Source of the DNA: Malurus cyaneus samueli
Taxonomy: Eukaryota; Chordata; Aves; Passeriformes; Maluridae
Reading direction: 5' to 3'
Assembly: GCA_009741485.1 (NCBI GenBank)
Contig: CM019214.1
Coordinates: 28,734,746 to 28,798,745, forward strand
DNA: 64,000 bases
The translations under genes and the position numbers were made by a program. This document shows positions 34,049 to 47,441 of this stretch, one piece after another. Each line of letters begins with the position of its first letter. Position 1 is the first letter of the stretch. Below the pieces are notes generated by a model that was not told where the DNA came from, ran no database searches, and saw only the letters and a list, made by a program, of their open reading frames with translations.

Positions 34049-37000
34049 GTAAGTATGCAGGACACCTGCTTCTACTGGTGTGGTGCACAAGAGCCTGAGG
34101 TTATGATGATGCCCTTCAGGGCACTCTGCAAGATTTGACTGCTTACCCAGCTCTTTTCTGCAGGTGTGAGGAAGGGTCGTATGATTTATTGTATTTGTTT
34201 TGTGGAAGTTGGTGTTTTTCTGGTGTGTATAGTTCACTCACAGGATGAAAAGGGTCTATGAAAATTCGATGTGTATCACTGCTTTCAGATGGTAAGTTCT
34301 ATCTTGCCATTTATAACAAATGTATTTTATTGCAAAAGATAAAAATCAGAAGTGCATTTTAAAACTTGGACTGTTATTCAAAAGTTTTTTTCTGTCTTAT
34401 GTCTTTTTGTACATACTTGTTAGAAACATGAATAAACATATGGAAAAATCTTGATAATATATTGGAATGTAATTTTTAAGATCATATTCAAATTAATATT
34501 TTTATATTTTACTAATAATATAACTTTTTAAATAAAGTATAGAGAATTCAGTTGTCTGCTACTATTTACACTAACCTATAAGTATTCGAAAGTGGCCATA
34601 AATTGCAGAAAAATCATAAAGCTTAATACAAATAAAGAACATAAGTAATCTAACATAAAAATACATTACTTTTTATATACTATATTTTTCCTATTTTGAA
34701 AGTATATCATCCAGTTAAGAAGCAAAATACATATAGCTTAGGTGACTGACTATATAAAGATATACCAGAGAATGCATACCAAGATACAGAGTAAAAGAAT
34801 ATTCATATACCGAAGCCTGTTTGGTAGGGAAAACAAAGCACAAATAGTAAACAATGTCTTTGATACTATAGCAAGATGATAAGGAGCTCATTAGAGGAAT
34901 GCACTAAACAGTTAGCTTCATTAACTCTACAGTACAGAAAACTGACATTAATTTTGAATAGATATTTTTCTCCATCATTCACTCCACCAGATCATGCATT
35001 TTTGAAGGCACAAGCAGATTTAACTTGAACATTTCAAAATGAATTAAATGTAGATGTCACTTAAAGAGTCCTTAAAACATCTTACATCAGTATAACTGAG
35101 ATCAGTTTTAGGTACAGTTGTCAGCTAAATAAAGGAAACAGAATTATTGACAGTTTACTTTGTAGTTCATCAAGTTCATTTTCTGTTGACTTTGTTGTCA
35201 TCTGTGCATGATTGCTGCTTCTTTTTTCCAGAATAGGACTGTTCTGTTCCAACATCTTTTGTGCTCTAAGATGCCATCCCAGTGCTTCAGTATTTGTTCC
35301 AGTAAACAGATTCCTCCAGCTCAATAACACTTTTCTCTTGGTTTGTTTGATGAGGCCGAGGTCAGGAAACAAAAGGATTTTGTTCTCCCGATACTGGATA
35401 TTGCATTGCTAGAGTTGCTTTCAGCAGTCGATCCTGTTCTCCTATTTCAAACTTAGATGAAATAAAAACACTCCCACTGTCGTTCACAGTCACATTCTCC
35501 TCACTGGCATTCTACAGCACTTTTCCCCATAAAATATGTTCTTCCCCAATATCACTATCCATAAGTTCAGTATGAGTTTTAATAATATATGAAATAGTAT
35601 CTATCTAGCCTGTACCAGAGGGGAAACAAAGGTGGTGCACAACTCCAGACCTCGTTTGGTTTTCAGTTGCTTCCTCCCTTTTGTCTAGTGACACACATTT
35701 CACAAAGGAATACAGACACCTCAGACACCTTCTCCCCCTGCAGCCCATGAAATTTTAAAGGCACTTTTAGGCTCTTTACTTCCCCTTATCATGGAAATAC
35801 AAACCCTCAAGAAAGAAGTAGAACAGATAGATAGGAGGAGAAACTATTTACCTATCTTACTATAATCTGCCAACATTCAGTGGTATCTGAACTCAGAGCT
35901 CCACAGAATGGGCACACGGTTCAGATACAGCCCAGATCATACCATGGAGAGGCCCCAGTATGTCCTTGTTATCTAGCTGTCTGTGATTCCTGGTTGCCAA
36001 GCACTTTTTGAAGATTATGTATTCAGAAGGAATTATTTTAATATCTGGAGTTTTTTACAAAGAAACCTGCCTGTTATGATAGACAGGACCAGACATTACC
36101 ACAGTGATGCACAAAATTGAATTTATAATAATTTTAAACAACATGCTAATGATATATCCTATACTTAAATGAATGACATAGCTTAACACTAACTGAAAAA
36201 AAAACCCAACCCACAAGAACATGGTGAAAGGCAACACCACCAGCCAAAGTATTTGTATTTAATTTTTTAAACATTTGACAATAAATAACCACTATGATGT
36301 AGTACTTAGTTCCTCTTCACAAATACCGTCTTCTTTTCCCATTACAGTTTGACAGTGGATTACTGCACTGTCTCCTGCAAGTAATCATTTGTTATGACAG
36401 GAATTCTGGCCGAAGAAGCCTCTGTCGCAATAATGTCAGGTTCAGCTCTGTGCGAAGTGTGCAGTGTGCATTGCATGCAGTGAGAAACATCTCCATGCCC
36501 ACCACTGGAGTGCTCAGAGGTGTGTGGCTGTTCTGTCTGTAGACTGCATTGGAGTTGTCCCAGGGAGCTTCAGCAGCAGCTCTCCCCTTCCCACAGGCTA
36601 AGCACTGCTCACATCCTGAACTGTTGGTAGAGCTGAGGACTCTTGACAGCAAACTTCCTTTACATTCAGCAAGCCTGCTGTGTATCTGGACAATCAGCTA
36701 TATATTCATATATTATTAAAACTCATGTGCATGTTTCTGCTGCAGTGTTCTGTTGTTCATGATGTGATCATGACAAAACAAGTTTAAATGGATGGCTACA
36801 ATAATCCATTGCCATTTATTTTCAGAAATTTTAGCAAATACATGTATTTGCATAGGCTTTTCATGACAAAACAGATTCATAATCTTATGTTCCCCTGCAG
36901 GCAAAGACTTTCTGGCTGAAAAACATCTCTGGCTTCCAACTGGAGAAACAGGCAGAAAAGAGGGGAACATTTTAATTCCCTTTTGTAAAGTACTGTGTCC

Positions 37001-40000
37001 TTATGTTAGTCTTGAGATCTGCAAGGTAGTTGGAGAATATGCCCTTTTAGACATTCATCAGCTTTTTTATCACAAGATTTATGGTGTCTCTCCTTAATTT
37101 CTACAACTGATGTGTGCTAATCTTTTACATACATCATTATATAAAAGTGTGGATTGAATAATAATTTGATTTCTCAGAAATCACAAAGCACAAGAGCAGC
37201 CTTTTGTCTTTCCCAAATCTTTCTTTTGACATACATGCTAACCCATAGCATAAATGTCTCAGCATTTGTCATCACTAGAAATAGTACTTCTTCTCATGTG
37301 AATTTTCAGACTGTAGTGCTGAATAATGCAGGTGAAATGTTATTTTAAGGTCTGAAGTTTTCATGTTCTCCACAGCAGTTGTGTGCATGCATGAGAAAAA
37401 GCAAAAAAAGCTCTCAATAAAAATACCATTGCATTCACCATTGCAGGTAAAAGTTCAGGAAGAAATTATTTCTTCAGATTCTTCCTGTAAAAATAGGAAT
37501 ACATTTTTCTGGACATGTGTTAGTCTAATATTTTAACTATTTGTATATACTTGTTATGTTTCACTAATAGGAAAAGTAGGCAAGAATATGGACAAAGAAT
37601 TAAAAGACCTTTAATTAGAGGTCATGGACAGACCAGTTTTGATGACTCAGACACAAGATGAGCATGTTTATTTATTGCTAGGAAGAGCTTCTCATCTGAT
37701 TCACCTTGGCCATTTTCCTGGGAATGTACAACTGCTGCCACAAAGACTAGCTGTGTACCACACAAGTTGATTTTAACATTTGATGGCACTAGGACTCTAC
37801 CTCATGTTGTTTCACAGTTTAATCCTGAATCAACTCCCTGTACTTCAGCATAGTTTTTGTCCCTTAGGTAAAAGATGGATATGGGTCATTTTGTTTGATT
37901 AAAATTCTGCTGTGACCTAGTCCTCCTGAAAGGAACACCTCTTGAGATAGATAAGTGTCCTGGAGTCTGCACTTGCATTCCTGTCCTTACAGATGTTTGT
38001 ATCCTGCAGCGTGGCCCTTGCTGCTCACTGACAGCCCTGATTAGGAGGGGCTGGTAGAACACCACCACAGTTACTCCAAGGACAGAGGAAATGCTTGCAT
38101 TTGCTGGGAATTCTTTAGAAAATAACCTTAGAGCAAGACATCCAGCATTCTGAAAACAGCAACACACAATGTCAACCACATGTAAATGTATTTCTGGGAT
38201 TCCTACAGCCTGCTTAGCTGGTAAACTACAGTCATGCTTTTGTCTTGTCAGAGCTAAGATTAGGTGAAGTCCCATTAGGCTTTAATTGAAAAATAAAAGT
38301 GTATTGAGTAAATCAAGGCATTGCTATGGACAGGTTTTAACTGTCATGAAACGTACAGGTATTTTTTTTTTTACCATCATGATGAAGGATGACAGTACTA
38401 ATGGGGTAGACTGTGAGAAGAAAAAATTTAAAAGTCCTTTAGCCCATCCCAATAAATCTACCTCTGACAGATATGAATGGACAATCTCTAACTTTAAGAA
38501 TTAATAAAGCATGCTGTGAAAATGCTTGTGTATTTATAATATGCCTGTTTGCATCTGCAAACTAGTTAAAGTCAAATACTGATTCAAACTGCCAACAGAA
38601 AAAACACTGCTGAAGTCTTATTTTGAGATACATCTGAAAACAGTCAGTACCAGTTAAGATTTCTTAACTGCCAGGGGTGTCAGGTATCTATTATTGATGG
38701 AAAATATGAGCTGTGGCAGAGCCATCTCTTAATATGGAAACACTGATCCACATTGCATTCATTTAGAATGAAAATTGCTTATACAAAATGAAAATGTCCT
38801 GCTCCAACTTCTACAAGTCTGAACCTAATAAAAAAAATATTGCATTAAATTAATTTTGAACACCTTCCCATGACTATTATGGTAGGATTTTGAAAGAATG
38901 TATATCTATCCTATATGCTTTGGAAGATGACAAATTAAATCCTCTTCTGAAATATGTATTCCTTCCTGTCTTGGCTAAAAGAACACACACCCACACAACT
39001 CTAGGGCAGTTACATTACTCAGAAATACTTATCTCAGTCTAAAAATACTTATCTCAGTCTAAAAATACTCAGAACAAAGTCTATCAGTGAGATTAACTGT
39101 ATTTTATTATTAGAATCTAGAAAAAAAATGTAATGCATCTTACACAGTTCTTCTACATGATACTCTAGCAGTGGTTTTCATTTTCTATCTTAAAATATAA
39201 GCTAAAAATAAATCTTAAATTTGTTGTATTTTAGTATTGTAATTCATCAAGGTTAGCTTAGCTTAACACCAGTACAATTCCACTTTCTGAATGACCTCAC
39301 TTAACATCACTGTAAATGTGAAGAAAGATTTTGTCAACTCAGCACAGATGACTTGTAAGACAAGGTGGAAATTCCACACAGGACCAAGTTGTTCTTTTCC
39401 ACTAAAGGAAAAATCCTGTCACGGGAGTCAATACCTGCAGGAGTTTCCCCAGTATAAATACTTCATACCTTTTTCTGAAGGAATAGCAGTGCTGCGGGTT
39501 CCAGCTCTCAGCTTCCACAGGAGTCTGTGGAAACCCAGGGAGAATTTATAAGAGCTGTATGTCTTCTTGCTCTTCTACTCCTACCTAGGAATACAATTAA
39601 AAGTACCAGTTATCCACTATAGGTACCTGCATAACTGCTTGCCTTTAAAAACTTCCCTTTTAAAAAGTGTGGAAAAGTTATCAAAGGGAAAAAATAGAGC
39701 ATATGGCAATTTTACAGACCAGTCTCTGATCTGTACCAGGAGAAATACATTCTATTTTTCCTCTAAAACCATATTCTAATGATAAAAAGTTTAGCCAAAT
39801 TCAGATCAATTCAAGGAGTTAATTTGGACTTTGAATAAGTCCACATTCAATCACCTGTGCAAATCTTGTCCAGTTAGCCCTTCATCATATCTTAAGAATC
39901 AGTTCTTTAGCTGGGATCTAATTGTCAGTAAACGAGTAGCAAAGCATCCATCTTTCAAAGGAGAAAATCCACATATTCAACATACAGGATTGTTTGATAG

Positions 40001-40066
40001 TCTTACAATTCCATATCAGCAAACTGCACATCACTGAATTTATTGAACTGAAATTAAGGTGACCAT
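34049..40066. other. Intergenic, no gene recognised
   Basis: Six kilobases of AT-rich DNA. A 20-bp tandem repeat is at 39023-39068. AATAAA-type signals near 34430 and 34530 follow the exon-like segment but are common in such AT-rich sequence. No transposon ends are recognised. Confidence 0.7.
39023..39068. repeat. 20-bp tandem repeat, 2.3 copies
   Basis: The unit AAATACTTATCTCAGTCTAA occurs twice without mismatch, followed by a partial third copy. It is a small recent tandem duplication. Confidence 0.92.
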
Positions 40067-40142
40067 GTTACCATGGTAACTGTTGCACCTAAATGTTCTA
40101 ACAAAGGGGGGAAACCCCTTCTTGCCCTGTTGCCATAGAAAG
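40067..40142. promoter_or_regulatory. RFX X-box-like palindrome plus second half-match
   Basis: GTTACCATGGTAAC (40067-40080) is a perfect 14-bp palindrome matching the X-box consensus of RFX factors (GTTRCC-N2-GGYAAC). About 50 bp on, GTTGCCATAGAA (40129-40140) matches a weaker X-box half. It is intergenic, with no promoter nearby. This rests on motif resemblance only. Confidence 0.45.
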
Positions 40143-40609
40143 TCAATATTTTTTGCACAGGGCTTCTGATCCTGAAAAACGTTGAGTGCTCAAATTATGT
40201 TAATCAGCTTTATTCATATACTAAACAGAGAAAATGTGTAAGAGGTGGAAAAGAACCATATCATGTGAATATAAAATTAATAGTAAGATTAGTGAGGGCT
40301 GTCACTAGCAGCAGGTGTTAAATGGTTTCAAACAGAGCTGTGTATTGAACATTTAATTTCTCCTCTACATTATATTTATGATTTCCTGTTCACCTTCACA
40401 CAAGGGCATTGCAAAGGTCAGTTGAGATACTTCTGTGACATGATGTGTGTAGAATAGGTATGCTATTATAACTCTGGCACAATTTGTGTCCAAATTTAAA
40501 TCAAGACTGCAATGACTTAGACTTAAATAACATGTTGATATGGCACTTAGGTACACAGTTTAGTCATGAACTTGGCAGTGCTGAGTTCATGGTTGAAACT
40601 GATGAACGT

Positions 40610-40652
40610 TTTAAAGTGACTTTTCCAATCTAAAAGATTCTATGATTCTATG
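40610..40652 (+). mobile_element. Tiny CR1 3' terminus
   Basis: The sequence 'aaagtgacttttccaatctaaaagattctatgattctatga' is the last ~40 bp of a sense CR1 3' end with its terminal ATTCTATG octamers. Confidence 0.75.
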
Positions 40653-41749
40653 ACTTGATTGCAGCTAGTGGCATTCTGGGATAGCACAGCCTTACCTCTA
40701 AGAGTTACAAGGATTTACAGACATTTTCTTGGAGCGTGTTACTGATTAAGATGATCAGGATTGGAGCAATTTCTCAGTGCAAAGAAATAAAAGTTTCCCT
40801 GGGATGTCATGCAGGTGCACTAAGTCACAGTGTAAGTAGAATGCCTTAAATAAGGGAATAACTTGAAGTGCTTTAAACCAACTTTATGTACGTGACATAC
40901 AAATATCTAGATCATAAATCTGTATGATTTTATGCAGCTCAATGATGTATTAACAACATATATTGTTATGATACACAGGTAAACAAAATTTTATTAGGAA
41001 AAAGGCTAAACAACAGGCAACACACTGCCATTTAGCTTAATTTTAAATTCAAGGTAAAAAAATGTCCTTAAAAGACAGTTAAAGCAAATTTGAAGCTCTG
41101 TTCTATATACTAGTCTCCTTTAAAGGCTTAAATGGATATTCATATGAATTAGAAGTAAAAATGAGTACTTAGTTATAATGCATAGTCAAATTGCCAGTTG
41201 TCATTGCATCATTATATAAAATGAATTAGCAGGCTCCATTAGTTTCACCATTTTGGCAGAGCTTTCATAATTCCTACATTTTTTTTAACTGTCACAGATG
41301 TCTGTACAATATTATTCATGCTAGGCAGCTGCATATGAGCTGTAGTGGACTGAGTAAAAAAATTTAAATAATTTTATCAAAGTAAAAAAAAAGTATTATT
41401 TTTGTTGCCTTTGCCATTGTGTTGTCTTTTTGTACAACAAGTCTTAAAAAATACCTCCAAGAAAAGAAAACATTTCCTGTGGATGAGAAATTCAATCTTT
41501 TTATCTTACTAAAAACAATATTCCAAATAACCATGCTCATTCGTCCTTAAAAACTCCACCATTCTTTCAAATGTCAGCATATATTGGATAGTACAGGACT
41601 GACCTGACTTTATTGAAAAATTGTATTTGATATTAGATACAAAACTTGTTGACATTACATAACAATTGATGTGATCATTTCCTACTCTATTACATAAAAC
41701 ACATTATATATTTTAAAATTTAATACTTTCCACATATTAGGAAAATATG

Positions 41750-41792
41750 TATCTATCTATCTATAGAAATATATCTATAGAAATATCTATCT
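41750..41792. repeat. (ATCT)n-type interrupted microsatellite
   Basis: ATCT repeats interrupted twice by ATAGAAAT, short and imperfect. Confidence 0.85.
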
Positions 41793-42539
41793 GAAACATG
41801 GTTGGTTTCAGCCTTTGCAATGGTCCAGCTTACAGATTCCTATAACAACAATAAAAATATTCTCTATTAAAAAAATTGGAATTAATATAGAATATACAAT
41901 CAAGATGCCTTGGTCTAAGACTCTGGCAATTCCTTGTTATGCATATTATAGAGCTTCTATCACATGAAACTTATTTTAAACACAATCTGCAGTGATCTAA
42001 ATATCTATTGACTTTTGAAGTCAATAGAAAAATCAGTGCTGACAATGTGAAGTTACTTTGAAAATGGATTTAACCTCTACTTACCCTGGAGGTTCATACC
42101 CCTTTTGGATTCAGCTTCCTCTGAAGTAATGCCACGAAGGTCAATATGATAGACTTGGTCTTCTAATATCAGCCAGGCAAGCAAACCAAGAAATAACAGA
42201 TTTTACATATTCCATATACACATCTCTTCTGTAACTGAAGACAGGGAACTCCATGTTCCTAGTGCTAAGTGAAGATGGCACTTTCTGCAGTACCAAAATC
42301 TGCTAGACTTGATTGTGAGAGCAGGGATGCATTTATGTAAAGGTGGAAGAAGGGAAAAGAAAAAGGATGTTATAAGAGCAACAGTTTTCTGTCTCGGTAA
42401 TTATGACATCAATAATATTAATATCAACATCAGTATCATTAAATGTATTGCGATCAAAGAATGTTGGCCTAAAAAGCTCTGACAAAGATTCCATTTGTTG
42501 CACAGAGGATGCTGAGACAGGTTCACGTGTTTTAAGTGT

Positions 42540-43110
42540 TGTTGTCAGGGGCAATTATTCTCAGCTGGTGGCTCACGGTACCTCTCATGTTGAATGTTAC
42601 TTTTTGGGAAGAGGACAGTGGAGGAGAAAGAGAAAAAAAATGCTGAGGAGGGAGGGCAGATCCTCTGAGGAGCACACTCCCCTGGGCAGCTGGTACCGCC
42701 ACCATCCCACTTTTCCTGTGGGGCCACCCTGGGTGGCCTCGGGACCTGCCCCAGGCCCTGTCACATTTGTTGTTCCTGCGGACAATGTTGTCAGCGCTGA
42801 TCAGGGCATGCAGGAAGTGCTCTGTGCTGACTGTTCTGTGTTCCCTCTCGGGTCTCCTCGGGTCAGCCAGACACTACAGCTGAGAGGGGGAGGCAGGAGC
42901 AGGAAGGGTCAGTCTGGGCCAGTGCTGCTCACTCCCCAGGAAAACCAACACCAGCGCTGCAGTGGGTTTGCTGGGATGAGGCTGTGGGAATAACAGCATG
43001 GGAACAACCAAGTGGGGCCCACAGGGGAAAGGGCTGTGGGATGGCCTAGAAGCAGAGGCATCCTGCTGGGAGGCAGGGCAGGGTCTGGAAGGGCCCATGA
43101 GAGCCCCTTA
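42540..43110. other. GC-rich block of unknown nature
   Basis: About 570 bp of distinctly GC-rich, purine-rich sequence with relatively few CpGs inside AT-rich surroundings. The upper strand carries a 196-codon open frame (42403-42993) with a low-complexity composition and no family resemblance. It may be an unrecognised retroviral LTR, a SINE-like insertion or a former CpG island. I cannot tell which. Confidence 0.3.
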
Positions 43111-44707
43111 GTAATAGAAAAGGCAAGGTACCCAAGGTGTGCAACACCGGGGAACACAGATTTTGGAAAACAACAATCTATCTCCACATTGCTGCACATT
43201 TGAAAACTTTTGTCATGTCTACCTTACACGATATAACATATACAAACTAAACTTCACAAAACACCTATGTCATCCTTGACTGCACCGAATTCACACACTC
43301 CATCACAGTCACCTTTTCATACCCATCCCAGCCTAAATCAGAGGAATACCCTCTGTCTTTCTTTACCCCCTAAATCAGCATACATGTTGCCTGTTTCTCC
43401 TAGACTGAGCATCTTTATTCAGAGGCACAAAGTGCATCCAACACTCCTCTGTCTCTTTTTCTGTCTCTTCTCCTTAATAAAATGGCAGAATTCAAAATTA
43501 TTTCTGGTTCAATGAAAACAGATATAAAGAGTTAACAGCCAGTTCAAATTTATCTCTGTATCTCATAGAAGTGTTTTAAATTAATGTACTTCAGAAAAAT
43601 AAAAAATAATCATGAGACACTTTGAGATGGATTATTTAGGTGTAAAACATTAGCCTAAGATTTGGGATACCACAGTTTGTTTACATTCTGCCTCAAAGAC
43701 TTACTATATAACCTCTAATAATTCATGTGAAGACAAAATCCCAAAGGAGTTCAGTGCCTGGCTCCCGTGGGATCTGGTCTGAATCATGCTGTTTGTATTA
43801 TCCCATAGGACAGAGGATGGGATAACAGCCAGAGTATTTCCTGACAGAGTTTTGTTCCTTTATCTGCCTCACTCAGTAATTGGTCCATAACCACCTTGTC
43901 AAAGGGTGAGGCTGCCTGAGCTCCAACTACAGAGCCCCTCTGTCAGTGCCACAAGTGGTGTAGGGCCACTGCAGCTTCCACAGCAATCACACACTCCTTG
44001 GCTGACATATCCATTCTCCAGCAGCCACAGGACCCACCACAGAAGGGCTCCTGATGAATATTGTCATGGACTCAGCCAGGATGCAGATTCCAGTATATCC
44101 AGTTGCATTTGGAGTTCCCCCAGTAGCTGTCTACAGCACAAATGTCTGCTTGCAGATAGGTATCTACAGGGAAACACATCTGCTCATCTGAAGGCCTTCC
44201 TGAGCTCCCTGCCTGTGGTAGTTAGGTCTTCATTGATTACAGCAGGAATTCCCTTTGTTCAGGTGAAAATTCTTACAGTGCAGACAGTGAAACTTGAAAT
44301 TGCACTCCCTGATTTCATGCCATGGTGTACACGTGCATTTGGAAAGTCTGAACTAAAATCAAGACATAAAACAACCCATGAAATGCACCACTGATGTGTG
44401 TTCTCTGTTTCCTTTGGCAGGGGAGGAGAAAAGCATTTCTGCTTCACAGTGCTGTTTTATGACAAGAAAGACAAAATATCTTACAGGCAACGGTACAAAA
44501 GAAAAAGGTGTACTATTAAACTTCCTCTTTATAAATAGAAAGGACAAATATTTTAGGAAGGCATTGAAATTTCTAGCATATCTTCTTCATCCTTACATGT
44601 TACATCAAAATTTATGTGAAGCAGATTTAATGAAAACTATTGGCTACCAGTTATCAATTTTTTCCAGTAAAAGCCTACTCTTAGGCAGCTACAATAGAGC
44701 CTAATAT

Positions 44708-45080
44708 TACAGAATCACAGAGTCACAGAATGGGTCAGGTTGAAGGGACCACAGTTGGTCATCTGGTCCAACCCCTGCTTGGGCAGGGTCATCCCAGAGC
44801 ACATTGCACAGAATTGCATCCAGACAATTCTTGAATATCTCCAGTGAGGGAGACCCCACAATCTCCCTGGGCAACCTGTCCCAGTGCTCACCCACAATAA
44901 AGAAGTTCTTCCTCACTTCAGGTGGAACTTCCTGCATCAGTTTCTGCCCATTGCTCTTTGTCCTATTGCTGGCACCACGGAGCAGAGCCTGGATCCATCC
45001 TCTGGACACCTTCCCTTCAGACACTGACAGACATTGACTCAGTCCCCTCTCAGTCATCTCTTCTCAAAGCTGAAAAATTC
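44708..45080 (-). mobile_element. CR1 LINE 3' fragment
   Basis: Inverted CR1 3' end: 'acagaatcacagagtcacagaatgggtcagg', 'gaagggaccacagttggtcatctggtcc', 'cagagcacattgcacagaattgcatcc', 'ctccagtgagggagacc', on to 'cattgactcagtcccctctcagtcatctcttctcaaagctgaa'. It is nearly collinear with 26366-26893 and 5'-truncated. Confidence 0.95.
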
Positions 45081-47441
45081 TGGTGATCTTGTTGACACTG
45101 CTAGGAGAGAAAAAGCTAAGCAGTCTAGCCAAATTCAGTGCATTCTTGATAGTATTTTTAGTATGCTATCCTGTGTTAATGTTGTTAAACCTTTATTTAC
45201 ATCCTTTAGCCCATATTCTTGTAACAAGATACTGAAGAGAAAGCACTTTTTTTTTTTTAATTGTTTTCTTGCCTAATGCCCACTGGAAGACACTGTGGTT
45301 TAGCATTTAAGGTTTTTGGATTTAATGTTTCAAGGTCTTACCCTGTAAGAAATTTAGTGCTGTTTCTCTCCTGAAACTGTTATATTTGTAAATCCAAACT
45401 ACAAGAGTATGGTACAAGTGGTTTGCTCAAGGCAATGTTTATTAAAAGATTAAAAATCTTGTTAGTTTAGGAAACAGAAAGCAAAATACACCTATTCTGA
45501 GCTCCATATCATTTGAGGAGATGGTTAAAAATTCTGATATTCTACTACACAGAAATATTTATCTTATTTCCCTCAGTCTTTCTCTTGACGACCTATCAAT
45601 TTAAAAAAGTCTTCAAAGGAACTTTCAAACTTAGTATTCAGATTCCCTAGGACATCTAGTATCAAGCAAAAGAAAAAACCTATGGCCTACAGTATCCAAA
45701 GACCCTTTTATCCCAGTCTTTTATACTTGAATAATTTTGGAGATGAATCCAAGAGTCTTCATCACCATATCAAAGATGCCAATCAAAGATTCTTCAGATT
45801 TTCACTAACGCAATGTTGATTAAGAGATATCATTTGGGTGAGGAAATAGATGTCTGGATTTTTTTTTAGCACTGTGTCTTTTGCAGTTTGGCCATGTCTC
45901 TGCTCAGGGTCCTCTCTACCCTTCTGCAAGCTCTTGACAATTTCCCAATTTCCCTTCAATAAATTCAAAGGTTCTAGGGGCCCCTTTGATCTTGCCAGCA
46001 CCTGACTGAACATAAAAGAGTGAATGCTTTGGATCCTAATTTGCATGTCAGCTATTCTGGCTTGACATATCAGGCAGTATCAAGCTCACTCTGCCTTTGA
46101 AGCAACAGTGTTTGATTTTCTTCCATAGTTTAACCCCTAGATGTGAACTGACAGATTAAACTTAGCAACAGAAGGGCAATGGCTAGGATATAAACGTATT
46201 AGACCTCCTCTGCTTTATGGAGTGTCTGGTCAGATTGACTTTAAACATTCCTTCAAGTGGGCCCTTGCTTGAATTAATGTGCAGAGCTGTGTCTGGTTTC
46301 CTTCGGTTTTATGTTGGAACTTCGCTGGAAATGGCAGTTTTTGCTCCTGCTTGTTTAGGCAGTCATTTATACAACTTCTCCTTTCCAAATTCTCTGTAAG
46401 GCAAGGGAGAGAACAGGTCAGGAAAAGGAGAGACTCTGGCTCTCACAACTACTGGGTTAATTACAGCTCTCACCTCTCCTGATCTCCTGTAGCTTTCACT
46501 GGCTACAGTACTTGATTTTCCCTCTCAGTCTCAGCTTGAGGCTGCTGTTCCCATTCTCAATCTCAGTGACTTCAGCCTCTCTAACATATATCTCATTCCT
46601 CCAATTCCTTTTTCTTTGGATGGTTACACAGTGGTGCACATCATCTTCAGTATTTATAAGTGGGCATGGTGGGCAAGGAAGTGTGTAAAAGAAACAGCTT
46701 TTAAACTAACAAGGTTTTTGCACAGATCATAGATATTTTCTCAAGTGGAGATCCTTCTGGTCTGCATGTTTTCTACCTTTCAGACCCTCCTCCTGCTCTG
46801 TCTGGGCAACGTAATCAGCTTTCTTAGCACATAAACCAATTACCTCCCTATCAATGGAGACCAACAAGGCACTGGAAGAGCATTAACCCACCACGAGGTT
46901 AGTAATTGCATTAGTACCTTTCCTGGTTTTATTTATTTAAATGAAGCATATTTAGTAATAGTAAAGAATACTTGTTAAATTTTTACTTGTTTAAGCCAAA
47001 CTGCAAAGAGACATACAAATTTCATGAAATTCCAGGCAGGGATTGTTACCCTGACTTTCTTGAAGAATTTCTGTCCTTATGACATCAATACAAACCTGGT
47101 AAACACATACCATCTGGGAGAGGAATGATGTGGAAAAGTCACAAAAGTTTAAATTACAGAAAAAAAAAAAAAGGGGGGAAACCTCAATAGTATGCAGAGC
47201 AGTGAAGATATCCTCATTTTGCTGGCACTACCAGCATATTTTAAGCAGTTTCACTAAATTGTAGTTTGAGTGAACAGGCAGAAATTTCTGAACGGAATTC
47301 AATGATCTAATTTTAGTCAAACATAGCTGAAATGATATACATGAAACACAACCAAATTTGTGGGTTTGAAACATCTGGACTCATGGACCCAACATAAAAC
47401 ACTACAAAATTAGTTATCTTGAAGAAAACGGTCCCTTAACA
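45081..47441. other. Intergenic, no gene recognised
   Basis: About 2.4 kb of AT-rich DNA between two CR1 copies. It includes a short A-run/G-run at 47159-47178. No coding frame of interest. Confidence 0.75.

Larger units (their letters stand above)
40145..44707. other. Intergenic, no gene recognised
   Basis: AT-rich DNA with a small CR1 end at 40610-40652, a TATC microsatellite at 41750-41792 and an unexplained GC-rich block at 42540-43110. The frames within it have no recognised product. Confidence 0.7.

Noticed and set aside
43906..44394. 162-codon plus-strand frame
   Set aside because: The composition looks like ordinary DNA, with no recognised domain and no flanking splice or promoter signals.
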